Of a DNA stretch of 15,491 nt, positions 1 through 6,953 are shown piece by piece. Position numbers and translations under genes: made by a program. Source of the stretch: F1-120-MAGs118 sp013360535. GTDB lineage: Bacteria > Planctomycetota > UBA1135 > GCA-002686595. The notes under the pieces were generated by a model. It did not search any database. It was not told where the DNA came from and saw nothing but the letters and a program-made list of their open reading frames with translations. The stretch covers positions 1 to 15,491 of the forward strand of contig JAPKHC010000057.1 in the NCBI GenBank assembly GCA_026647215.1, written 5' to 3'. Position 1 is the first letter of the stretch. The number at the start of each line of letters is the position of its first letter.

Positions 1-1
1 C

Positions 2-121
2 GACCCCGCCAAGGTGACGCGCACCGCGCTGCAGAACGCCGCCTCCGTCGCGAGCCTCCTGCTCACGACCGACGCGCTCGTCAGCGACATGCCCGAAGAA
101 GAGAAGGCCGACAAGAAGTAG
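2..121 (+). CDS. groEL: GroEL chaperonin, C-terminal end (5' truncated by window)
   Basis: Only the last 39 codons are present; the gene enters from the left edge and stops at TAG 119-121. The peptide begins DPAKVTRTALQNAASVASLL, the very conserved C-terminal equatorial helix of the 60 kDa chaperonin, followed by LTTDALVSDMPEE. GroEL forms the double-ring ATP-driven folding chamber in the cytoplasm with GroES. The tail ends in a short charged stretch (EEEKADKK) and lacks the Gly-Gly-Met repeats that fill the chamber floor in many GroELs, so this may be one of several paralogues; that is inference. No groES is visible, and it would lie upstream, outside the window. The identification rests on a short but highly diagnostic stretch. 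Confidence 0.93.
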   Translation, partial: DPAKVTRTALQNAASVASLLLTTDALVSDMPEEEKADKK

Positions 122-146
122 TCGCCGCCTCCCCTTCCGCGCTCCT

Positions 147-183
147 CGCGGGCCGTCCGGTGCACGTCACCGGGCGGCCCGCG
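147..183 (+). terminator. Long hairpin after groEL, likely transcription end
   Basis: The arms 147-162 and 168-183 pair over 16 bp, with a single G-T wobble (156/174) and a 5-base loop (CACGT). It begins 26 nt after the groEL stop. There is no T-run on either side, so it is either a Rho-assisted or T-less terminator, or an mRNA 3'-end stabiliser. Its position right after the gene favours a role in ending or protecting the groEL transcript. Confidence 0.6.
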
Positions 184-650
184 GCACGTTGCGCGCGGCG
201 CGACGGCTATCCCTGGCGACCTCGGAGCCCCTTCCGCTCCGGTCACCTGCTGCGCATGGCGTTGAGCCGAACGCAGCAACTGACCCGCTTCGTCTCGCGC
301 TGGGCCGCGGACCCGGCTCGGCGCGCCGTCGTCCGCGGTGCAAGACCCACGCGGATTCCTCGACACGCTGCCGACGCGCTGACGCGCGCCCTGCGGGGCC
401 GACCTGTGCCCCAGCTCGCTGAGTCCAGCGTCCCGGGCGCTGCCCGCAAACCTCCGTTCGCCGCGGCGTGAACGGCTGGCCGCAGATCTGGTCGCTCGAC
501 TGGAACGAGCGCTTCCCGGAGGCGTCCGCGTCGTGCTCGCGCCGATCGCGGTCGTGCCCTGAGCGCGCGCCCCGGCCGCTAGAAATCCGCGTAACGCCTG
601 CCGAGGATCGCGGATTGGCTCCTGCAGTCCCCCCACTCAGAACTCGAGCC
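184..650. other. Gene-poor gap between groEL and the FG-GAP protein gene
   Basis: About 470 bases hold no gene that I can support. Long open frames on both strands here have Arg/Ala/Pro/Ser-rich translations without any recognisable domain, the usual shadow pattern of GC-rich DNA. The in-frame extension upstream of the next gene (from 468) is rejected because a signal peptide starts at 651. The stretch presumably holds the promoter of the gene at 651. A CTGAGC (559-564) and a TAGAAA (580-585) are separated by only 15 bases, too weak to call. A run of six C (629-634) precedes the start codon. Confidence 0.5.
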
Positions 651-2312
651 ATGATCCGTGCCCTGCTGCGTCTCGCCTTCGCGTTCTCCCTCCCCTGGCC
701 CGCGCTCGCCCAATGGAGCGCGACCGAAGAGGCCTTGCTCCAGCTGCAGCTGGGAGGGCTCGGAGGCGTGGCGAGCGCCGTCGAGGTGCAGGGCGACACG
801 TGCGTCGTCGGATACCCGCGGGGGTCGACAGGACTGGGCGGGCGCGCCGTGGTCTTCCGCCGTTCCGCGGGCCAGTGGACGCCCGAGCAGACGCTGCAGG
901 CCGCGGACGACCTCGCAGGCAACCTGTTCGGCACGTCGCTCGCGCTCGACGGCGACACGCTGCTCGTCGGCGCCCGCGGCACGACGGTCTCGGGGTTCGG
1001 CAGCGCGGGAGCGGCCTATGTCTTCGTGCGTTCGAGCACCACGTGGAGCCAGCAAGCCAAGCTCGTCGCGTCGGACGCGGAACAGAACGCCGAGTTCGGC
1101 TACGCCGTCACGCTCGACGGCGACACGTGCGCGGTGGGCGCGCCGCAGTCGACCTCGGGCAACACGCTGTTCGCCGGCGCGACGTACGTGTTCGTGCGCG
1201 GAGGGGCCTCGTGGGCGCAGCAGCAGCGCATCGTGCCCAACGCTCCCTTCAACTACATCTACGGCTCGCGTTCCGGCCGAGCGGTCGCGCTCGCGGGCAA
1301 CTCGCTGCTGATCGGTGCACCGACGTCGTTCGACGTCGCCACCGGCACGATCCTCGCCGGCCGGGTGTTCGAGTGGACGCGGGCGGGTTCGATCTGGGGC
1401 CAGAGCGCCGAGCTCACCCCCAACGACACGCCGGACGGACGCCAGTTCGGCTGCTCGATCGGATACGACGGCGTGCGCGCGATCATCGGTGCCTGGACGG
1501 AGAACGACCTGCCGACCGGGACCAGCGTGGGAACGGCCTATGTGTTCCGGCGCGGGATCGGCTGGCAGCAGGAGGCCGAACTGCCGCGCGCCGGAATCGA
1601 CAACGGAGACAACTTCGGGATCGCGGTGGACATCGACGGCGCGCGCGCGGTCGTCGGTGCGCCGAACGCGGCGAGCGGCGCCGGCGCGAGCACCGGCACG
1701 GCGCGAGTGTTCGAGTTCGATGGAACGGCCTGGGACGAGAAGCTCGCGCTCGTCGGCTCGAGCACGACTTCCAACGACGACCTTGGCGCCGCCGTCGCGC
1801 TCGACGGCGCGACCCTCATCGCGGGCGCACCCGCGGCCGCGGTGCCGTCCTTCTCGAGCGGCGAGGCCTACGTCTGGCGCATCGCCGCGCCGACGCTCGC
1901 GTACTGCACCGCAAAGACCAACAGCGTGGGCTGCGTGCCCTCGATCGGTTCCTCGGGGGTCGCGAGCGCGAGCTCGGCCGCGCCGTTCCAGGTGAGCGTG
2001 TCGCAGGTGCTCAATCAGAAGCTCGGCCTCGCTTTCTACGGCTACGCCCCGGCCGCGGCGCCCTATCAGGGCGGCTTCCTGTGCGTCCAGCCGCCGACGC
2101 GCCGCATGCCGAGCGTCTCGTCGGGCGGCAGCCCCACGGGTTCGGACTGCTCGGGCTCCTGCAGCTACGACTTCAACGCCTGGATCCAGGGCGGCGGAGA
2201 CCCGGCCCTCGTGCCCGGTGCCGACCTCTTCGTGCAGTTCTGGTACCGCGATCCGGCCAGCCCGGGAACTACGGGCCTGAGCGACGCCTTGCGCACGCAG
2301 ATCCAGTCGTAG
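651..2312 (+). CDS. Secreted seven-repeat FG-GAP beta-propeller protein with shared C-terminal module
   Basis: The product has 553 aa. The start is placed at ATG 651 because it opens a classic Sec signal peptide (MIRALLRL, a hydrophobic core, then PALA before Gln21). Residues about 37-410 contain seven repeats of the FG-GAP kind, visible as FGTSLALDGDTLLVGA near 93, FGYAVTLDGDTCAVGAP near 149, and similar units near 37, 209, 266, 322 and 378. Seven such units form one integrin-alpha-like propeller. Residues 418-553 are a separate module, also found at the end of two other secreted proteins in this window. No enzyme motif is seen. The role is probably extracellular or envelope-associated binding; the ligand is unknown. 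No good Shine-Dalgarno precedes the ATG. It runs convergently into the M48 protease gene with a 9 nt gap. Confidence 0.88.
   Translation: MIRALLRLAFAFSLPWPALAQWSATEEALLQLQLGGLGGVASAVEVQGDTCVVGYPRGSTGLGGRAVVFRRSAGQWTPEQTLQAADDLAGNLFGTSLALDGDTLLVGARGTTVSGFGSAGAAYVFVRSSTTWSQQAKLVASDAEQNAEFGYAVTLDGDTCAVGAPQSTSGNTLFAGATYVFVRGGASWAQQQRIVPNAPFNYIYGSRSGRAVALAGNSLLIGAPTSFDVATGTILAGRVFEWTRAGSIWGQSAELTPNDTPDGRQFGCSIGYDGVRAIIGAWTENDLPTGTSVGTAYVFRRGIGWQQEAELPRAGIDNGDNFGIAVDIDGARAVVGAPNAASGAGASTGTARVFEFDGTAWDEKLALVGSSTTSNDDLGAAVALDGATLIAGAPAAAVPSFSSGEAYVWRIAAPTLAYCTAKTNSVGCVPSIGSSGVASASSAAPFQVSVSQVLNQKLGLAFYGYAPAAAPYQGGFLCVQPPTRRMPSVSSGGSPTGSDCSGSCSYDFNAWIQGGGDPALVPGADLFVQFWYRDPASPGTTGLSDALRTQIQS
1902..2309 (+). 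other. Shared C-terminal module, copy A (in FG-GAP protein)
   Basis: Residues 418-553 begin YCTAKTNSVGCVPS and continue through GGFLCVQPPTRR, SGG, a further Cys, DFNAW, QFWYRDP and a closing L-S-x-A-L segment. The four Cys-centred landmarks (YC, GC, FLCV, DC) and the FNA, Q-F/W and RDP motifs recur in the same order in copies B (6134-6550) and C (14791-15207). I do not recognise it as a named domain. Its constant terminal position on proteins with unrelated N-terminal parts suggests sorting or anchoring. Confidence 0.85.
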
Positions 2313-2321
2313 GACGTTCCG

Positions 2322-3785
2322 CTACGGGGCCAATCCCGGGCCGCTGAGCGGGAGGTCACCGAGCGCCAGCTCGTCGCACAGTTGATGCCAGTCGGCTTCG
2401 CTCGTGCGCTGTTCGCAGAGGTCACCCACGCGCGCGAACGGATCGATCCGGAGCGCGCCGCGGACGAGCTCGAGCGGATCGCCGGGGCCGGTCTCGACCA
2501 CGAAGCCGGCGCGCGCGAGCGCGTGGGCGAACAGCACGCCGAGGGCCCAAATGGCGGCGGAGCGGCGTTCGTCGCGCTTGAGTTCCGGATGGACGAGCTT
2601 CCCCAGCTTGTCGACGCGCGCGACGAGCGACGGAAGCTCGCGCACCGTGGCGGAAGGGAATTTCGTGCCGGTGCTCGCGGCGAAACGCGCCCAGTGCTCG
2701 CGGTACTTGGAAGCGCTCTCCTTCCAGCTGAGCGCGGGCAACTTGCGGACGTCGTCGGAGTTCGTGAGAAAGGCGAGCAGCTCACCCTCGAGCGAGTCGA
2801 GTGCGTCGAGCAGCGTGACCGCCGCCGTCGTGTCGACGCGGCCCTGGTGCGCGCGTTCGACGCTCTCGAGCGCCTCGAGCCGCTCCGAGAGCGGCGGGTG
2901 CGTGTCGTAGGGATTGCCCTTCGCCTGCATGGCCTGCTCCCCGAGCTCGACCTGCGCCTTGCGGACGGCCTGCGAGCCCAGAAACAGGCTGAAACCGTGC
3001 GCGAGCGGCGGTCGGCAGTCCTGGTTGAGCAACGGCAGGTACTCGCCGCGCAAGTAGGAGTCGAACAGCGGCGCGACTTCGTTGATGCGCCGCAACGCCG
3101 TGCGCGCGGGCTCGACGCCGACGAGCTGGACGCTGAGCGCATCCGCGGCGAACTCCTGCGCGCGCGAGATCGCGAACGTCACGCGCAGGTAGAGCTTGCC
3201 GTACCAATGGAACGGCAGGTGCAGCAGCGAGTCGACGTTGCGGAAGGTCGCCACCGTGCGGCCGATCGCGTCGCGCGTGCGGTACACGAACGGGCCCAGG
3301 CGCGTGTCGCCGCCGTGGTAGTGGCCGAACTCGTGAGCGATCACGCTGCGCAACTGCTGCACCGAAAGCACCTGCATCAGCGGCAAGCCGATGCCGAGGA
3401 TGCGCTCGCCGCCGAAGCCGAGGCGACTGTTGCGCTCGGCTACGAAGGCGTTGATCTCGCCGACGAGGAAGAGCTTGCGCGGCGGCTCCTGCGCCGCGGC
3501 CTTGGCAATCTCGTCGACCACGGCCCACAGGCGCGGCTGGTCCTTGCGCGCGAGCTCGACCCCGGGGTCGTCGAAGCGCAGGCGGCGCGGCCAGAGGCTG
3601 TAGAGAATGACGCCGATCGTGAGCAGCGCGAAGGCCCACAGCTTCACGTGGATCCGGCTCGACTGCAGGTCGGCGTAGATCAGGACTCCGGCGAGCGCAC
3701 ACAGCCCGAGCGCCAGCAGGTAGAAGCCGACCATCAGCGCGACGGCGAGCACCGCGCGGCCGGCAAGGGAAGACTTCCGGTTCAT
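2322..3785 (-). CDS. M48-family membrane zinc metalloprotease (HtpX/Ste24-like)
   Basis: The product has 487 aa. Two hydrophobic segments (about residues 10-38 and 48-66) place the protein in the membrane before the protease domain. NAFV at 112-115, the zinc-binding HEFGH at 151-155 and EFAAD at 211-215 (third ligand Glu211) are the M48 signature in the right order. DTHPPLSERL near 295, typical of M48 peptidases, follows. Members of this family cut membrane or misfolded envelope proteins. About 200 further residues after the core carry no motif I recognise. The ATG at 3783-3785 fits the predicted membrane-leading N-terminus, though no clear Shine-Dalgarno is present. The gene lies 42 nt downstream of the flagellin gene on the same strand, so cotranscription is possible. 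Substrate is unknown. Confidence 0.9.
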   Translation of the reverse strand: MNRKSSLAGRAVLAVALMVGFYLLALGLCALAGVLIYADLQSSRIHVKLWAFALLTIGVILYSLWPRRLRFDDPGVELARKDQPRLWAVVDEIAKAAAQEPPRKLFLVGEINAFVAERNSRLGFGGERILGIGLPLMQVLSVQQLRSVIAHEFGHYHGGDTRLGPFVYRTRDAIGRTVATFRNVDSLLHLPFHWYGKLYLRVTFAISRAQEFAADALSVQLVGVEPARTALRRINEVAPLFDSYLRGEYLPLLNQDCRPPLAHGFSLFLGSQAVRKAQVELGEQAMQAKGNPYDTHPPLSERLEALESVERAHQGRVDTTAAVTLLDALDSLEGELLAFLTNSDDVRKLPALSWKESASKYREHWARFAASTGTKFPSATVRELPSLVARVDKLGKLVHPELKRDERRSAAIWALGVLFAHALARAGFVVETGPGDPLELVRGALRIDPFARVGDLCEQRTSEADWHQLCDELALGDLPLSGPGLAP

Positions 3786-3827
3786 GCGCAGCAGGATGCC
3801 GCGTGCCCGCGCGAGAGGGCAGCGCGC

Positions 3828-4649
3828 TCAGATGCCGAGCAGCCGGAGCGCGAGCTGCGGTTGCAGGTTCGCCTGCGCGAGCACCGACACGGCGGCCTGC
3901 TGCAGGATCGAGTTGCGCAGCATGTCCGCCGTCTCGAGCGCGATGTCGACGTCGCGGATGCGCGATTCGGCCGCGGAGAGGTTGTCGCGCTGGTTGAGCG
4001 TCGAGCGCAGCGTGCTCTCGAGGCGGTTCTGCTCGGCCCCCACGCGCCCACGCGCCCGGCTGATGTCGTCGATCGCCGTGTCGAGCGTGCCGAGGGCCGA
4101 CTGCGCGGTCGAAGCGCTCGACAGCGCGAGGCTCGCGATGCCCAGCGCCGTCGTGGTCGCATCCGGCAGGGTCATCGTCACGGTCTCGCCGGCCATCGCG
4201 CCGACGACGATGTCGAGCGTGGTCGCGATGCCGTCGAGCAGGTTGACGCCATTGAACGTCGTCTGCGACGCGACCCGCGCGACCTCGACGATCAGCTCCT
4301 GGAACTCGGTGTTGAGCACGCTGCGGTCGCTCGAGGTGAGCGTGCCGTTGGAAGCCTGCACCGCGAGCTCGCGCATGCGGATCAGGTTGTTCGAGACCTC
4401 GGACAGCGCGCCGTCGGTGGTCTGCGCCATCGAGATGCCGTCCTGCGTCGCGCGGCTGGCGGCCGTGAGCGAGCGCACCTGCGCGCGCATGCGCTCGGAA
4501 ATCGCGAGCCCCGCGGCGTCGTCGGCGGCCGTGACGATGCGCAGGCCGCTCGAGAGCCGCGCAAAGTTGCCTTGCAGGCGACCGGTGATGCTCGCGAGAT
4601 TGCGCTGCGCCGTGAGCGCACTGAGGTTGGTGTTGATGCGCAGTCCCAT
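3828..4649 (-). CDS. Flagellin, short D0/D1-type
   Basis: The product has 273 aa and forms the flagellar filament after export by the flagellar type III system. The start at 4647-4649 gives MGLRINTNLSAL, the standard flagellin N-terminus; the longer frame upstream is not used. The N-terminal D0/D1 is clear (RLSSGLRIVTAADDAAGLAI at 31-50, then RMRELAVQASNGT at 91-103), as is the C-terminal D1/D0 (ESRIRDVDIALETADM at 228-243 and LAQANLQPQLALRLL at 257-271). The variable middle, about 135-185, is very short, so the filament surface would be almost bare D1. The RMRELAVQ stretch corresponds to the region recognised by TLR5 in other flagellins. It is a solitary flagellar gene here: no chaperone, cap or hook gene is in view. 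The upstream Shine-Dalgarno is poor. Confidence 0.95.
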   Translation of the reverse strand: MGLRINTNLSALTAQRNLASITGRLQGNFARLSSGLRIVTAADDAAGLAISERMRAQVRSLTAASRATQDGISMAQTTDGALSEVSNNLIRMRELAVQASNGTLTSSDRSVLNTEFQELIVEVARVASQTTFNGVNLLDGIATTLDIVVGAMAGETVTMTLPDATTTALGIASLALSSASTAQSALGTLDTAIDDISRARGRVGAEQNRLESTLRSTLNQRDNLSAAESRIRDVDIALETADMLRNSILQQAAVSVLAQANLQPQLALRLLGI

Positions 4650-4737
4650 GGGAAGTGGGTGCTCCGCAAGCCGCTTCGACTCCGCCCACGCCCACTCTCC
4701 AGACTCGCTTCCATTCGCTGAGCGCTCGTCGAGAGCG

Positions 4738-4770
4738 CCGGAACGATTTTCCGGGGGGCAAGAATCCCCC
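4738..4770. promoter_or_regulatory. Two adjacent perfect dyads between divergent flagellin and propeller genes
   Basis: CCGGAA-N5-TTCCGG occupies 4738-4754 and GGGGG-N7-CCCCC occupies 4754-4770, sharing one base. The second dyad abuts the proposed -35 of the rightward promoter. The location, in the 188-bp divergent space between the start codons at 4649 and 4838, suits an operator for one or both genes. A protein has not been identified, so this is a positional inference. A short G-run dyad can also arise by chance in GC-rich DNA. Confidence 0.35.
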
Positions 4771-4798
4771 TGACGTCTGGCGCGCGCGCGCCTACGAT
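4770..4798 (+). promoter_or_regulatory. Candidate sigma-70 promoter for the PD40 propeller protein
   Basis: CTGACG (4770-4775) and TACGAT (4793-4798) each match four of six bases of the housekeeping -35 and -10 consensus, with the ideal 17-base spacer. Transcription would begin near 4805, leaving a leader of about 33 nt that contains a run of eight C (4822-4829) and no Shine-Dalgarno. The match is modest and planctomycete promoters are poorly defined, so the call is tentative. Confidence 0.4.
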
Positions 4799-4837
4799 AT
4801 TGCATTCCGTCCGCGCCCCAGCCCCCCCCACCTCGCG

Positions 4838-6553
4838 ATGCTCGCACGCCCCCTGCTGCTCCTCGGTCTTGCCTGCCCTTCCGTCCTGGCCCAGTCCGCC
4901 CCGTGGGCGGTCTACGCGAACAAGGACGCCTCCAACCTGCAGGTCGGCGGCCACCTCGCCAACTCGATCGACATGACGTCCTCGGGCGAGCTCGTCGCGT
5001 TCGTCACGACCGCGGCGCTCGCTCCGAGCGACACCAACGGCACCTACAACGCCTACGTGCGCAACCTCGACCTGTTCACGACGCGCCTCGTCGGCGAGGT
5101 CGGCGGCGTGCCGCCCTCGGGCGACACGCAGTGGATCGCGATCAGCGGCACGGGCCGCTACGCCGCGTTCTCGACGACCGCGAACAACCTCGGATTCCCC
5201 GACTCCAACGGCGCGCACGACATTTACGTGCACGATCTCGGCAACGACACGATCCAGCGCGCGAGCTTCGCGCTGGGCGGCGGCGATCCGAACAACTTCT
5301 GCGGCGGGCCCGACATCTCCGACGACGGCCGCCGGGTGGTGTACCGCAGCGGCGCGACCAACATCGATCCGGCGGCGAGCGCGGGCTACGACCAGATCTA
5401 CCTGCGCGACCTGCAGACCGGCGTGACGACGCTGGTGAGCAAGAGCGCTGCGGGAAGCGCGGGGACGTGGTTCTGCTACGGCGACCCGCGCATCAGCGCC
5501 GACGGCCGCTACGTGGTGTTCGTCTCCGGCGCGAACAACCTGCTCGCGAGCGACTCCAATCCCGGCCTCGACGTGTTCCGCTACGACGTCGCCGCGGGCA
5601 CGTTGCAGATCGCGTCCACCTACCCGAGCGGCGCGTCGACGGGCTTCACCAACAACGCTGGCGGCGACATCTCGGCGGACGGTCGCTACGTCACCTTCGA
5701 GACGATGGAGCGGATGCTCCCCAGCGACCTGAATTTCCAGCTCGACGTGTACCGCAAGGACATGCTCACCGGCGCGCTCGTCCTGATCACCGCCGACCCC
5801 GCCGGCAACGCGGGCACGGGCGGCTCCGCGCGCCTCTCCGCCGACGGCAAGCACGTCGTGTTCGCCAGCGACTCGATGCTCCTCGACCCGCTCAAGACGA
5901 CGAACTCCGTCGAGATCTTCGTGCGCGACATCCCGACCGCGACGACGCAGCGCCTGAGCACCTCCCCGCTCGGCGCCGACGCCAACTCGGTCTGCGGGAA
6001 TCCCGCGCTCTCCTCGAGCGGCCGGCGTGTGGCGTTCGTCTCGGCCGCGACCAACATCGTGGTGCCCGACCTGTTCCCGGGCTTCTACGACGTGATCGCC
6101 CGCGACCGCGGCGCACCGCAGGCGCCGATGGTGTACTGCGTGCCGAAGACCAACAGCCTCGGTTGCGTGCCGAGCCTCTCTTGGGCGGGCGTTCCCAGCG
6201 TGTCGCTCTCTGGCGGCTTCCTGCTGCAGGCCTCGAACCTGCTCAACGACAAGTCCGGCACGTTCTTCTACAGCCTCAACGGCCCGAACAACCTGCCGTT
6301 CAGCGGCGGCTTCCTGTGCGTGCAGGCCCCGCTGCGCCGCACGCCGGTCTCGCTCACGGGCGGCACGTCGGGCGGCAACGACTGCACGGGCACGCTCGTG
6401 CGCGACTTCAACGCGTTGATCGCGAGCGGCAACGATCCGCAACTCGTCGCCGGTCAGGAAGTCTGGGCGCAGTTCTACAGCCGCGATCCCGGCTTCGCGC
6501 CGCCGAACAACGTCAACCTCACCGAGGCGATCGACTTCGTGATCCTGCCCTGA
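4838..6553 (+). CDS. Secreted PD40/TolB-like seven-bladed propeller protein with shared C-terminal module
   Basis: The product has 571 aa. ATG 4838 opens a Sec signal peptide (MLARPLLLLGLACPSVLA, cleavage before Gln19). Residues about 44-425 carry seven repeats of the PD40/WD40-like type, with cores IDMTSSGELVAFVT, ISGTGRYAAFST, ISDDGRRVVYRS, ISADGRYVVFVS, ISADGRYVTFET, LSADGKHVVFAS and LSSSGRRVAFVS. Each is followed by a D-x-Y/F-x-R-D-like strand, as in TolB. Residues 433-571 are the module shared with two other secreted proteins here. No catalytic motif is visible; an extracellular binding or scaffold role is the likely one. An ATG without Shine-Dalgarno and a C-rich leader resemble those of the FG-GAP gene. 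It ends 56 nt before the DsrE-like gene. Confidence 0.87.
   Translation: MLARPLLLLGLACPSVLAQSAPWAVYANKDASNLQVGGHLANSIDMTSSGELVAFVTTAALAPSDTNGTYNAYVRNLDLFTTRLVGEVGGVPPSGDTQWIAISGTGRYAAFSTTANNLGFPDSNGAHDIYVHDLGNDTIQRASFALGGGDPNNFCGGPDISDDGRRVVYRSGATNIDPAASAGYDQIYLRDLQTGVTTLVSKSAAGSAGTWFCYGDPRISADGRYVVFVSGANNLLASDSNPGLDVFRYDVAAGTLQIASTYPSGASTGFTNNAGGDISADGRYVTFETMERMLPSDLNFQLDVYRKDMLTGALVLITADPAGNAGTGGSARLSADGKHVVFASDSMLLDPLKTTNSVEIFVRDIPTATTQRLSTSPLGADANSVCGNPALSSSGRRVAFVSAATNIVVPDLFPGFYDVIARDRGAPQAPMVYCVPKTNSLGCVPSLSWAGVPSVSLSGGFLLQASNLLNDKSGTFFYSLNGPNNLPFSGGFLCVQAPLRRTPVSLTGGTSGGNDCTGTLVRDFNALIASGNDPQLVAGQEVWAQFYSRDPGFAPPNNVNLTEAIDFVILP
6134..6550 (+). other. Shared C-terminal module, copy B (in PD40 protein)
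   Basis: Residues 433-571 begin YCVPKTNSLGCVPS, nearly identical to copy A over the first 14 positions. They then show GGFLCVQAPLRRTP, TGG, a NDC, RDFNAL, QFYSRDP and LTEAI. All Cys landmarks and the FNA/RDP motifs of copies A and C are kept. The level of similarity to copy A is much higher than that of the attached propellers, which belong to different repeat families. Confidence 0.85.
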
Positions 6554-6609
6554 CTTGTGCGGCACGCGGGCTCCCGCGAGCATGCCGTTCCCGCGAAGGA
6601 GCGGCGCCC

Positions 6610-6936
6610 ATGCGAACCGTCGTCGTGTTGAATCAGGATCAGATGGGCCACGGGGACCGTGAGCTCGGCCAGCGCATCCTCGCCACGTTCCTGCGCAAGG
6701 CCATCGCGCTCGACGGGCTCGACGCGATCGTCCTCTACAACTCCGGCGTCAGGCTGCTCGCCCAGGATTCGCCCGTGCGCACCGAGCTCACGCTCCTCGC
6801 CGAGCGCGGCGTCGACCTCGTGCCCTGCGGCACCTGCGTCCAGCAGTTCGGCCTCGACATCGCTCCCGCGAAGGTGAGCGACATGGACACGATCCTGCGC
6901 GAGCTCGGCGCCGCGCAGAAGGTCATCACGCTCTGA
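6610..6936 (+). CDS. DsrE-family protein (YedF C-terminal-like), putative sulfur/selenium-related
   Basis: The product has 108 aa and is cytoplasmic, with no signal peptide. The start at ATG 6610 is fixed by an excellent Shine-Dalgarno, AAGGAG at 6596-6601, eight bases upstream. The fold order is that of DsrE/YchN-like proteins: MRTVVVLNQDQMGHG strand and turn, a helix, AIVLYNSGV strand, a helix, and then VPCGTCVQQF with Cys73 and Cys76. The P-C-G-T-C motif after the fourth element is typical of the DsrE-like half of YedF and of stand-alone relatives linked to sulfur or selenium handling. The TusA-like half of YedF is absent. Biochemical function is not established for this subgroup. It is convergent with rtcR (17 nt gap); no partner gene is adjacent. 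Confidence 0.8.
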   Translation: MRTVVVLNQDQMGHGDRELGQRILATFLRKAIALDGLDAIVLYNSGVRLLAQDSPVRTELTLLAERGVDLVPCGTCVQQFGLDIAPAKVSDMDTILRELGAAQKVITL

Positions 6937-6953
6937 TTCCGGTCCGCATGACG

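Noticed and set aside
167..982. Minus-strand frame spanning the gap and the start of the FG-GAP gene
   Set aside because: It has no recognisable domain, no ribosome site and the composition of a shadow; part of it overlaps a signal peptide region on the other strand.
2382..4721. A 779-codon plus-strand open frame across the M48 protease and flagellin
   Set aside because: It has low-complexity Arg/Glu/Ala content and lies antisense to two clearly recognised genes.
4749..4775. Possible sigma-54 promoter for flagellin on the minus strand (GGGGG ATTCTTGCC)
   Set aside because: A TTGC is present, but the GG to GC distance is nine instead of ten bases and the -24 half lacks TGGCAC. No sigma-28 type promoter was found either.
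6565..6587. Hairpin around CGCGG GCTC CCGCG after the PD40 gene as a terminator
   Set aside because: The stem is short with imperfect outer pairing and no T-run, too weak to call.
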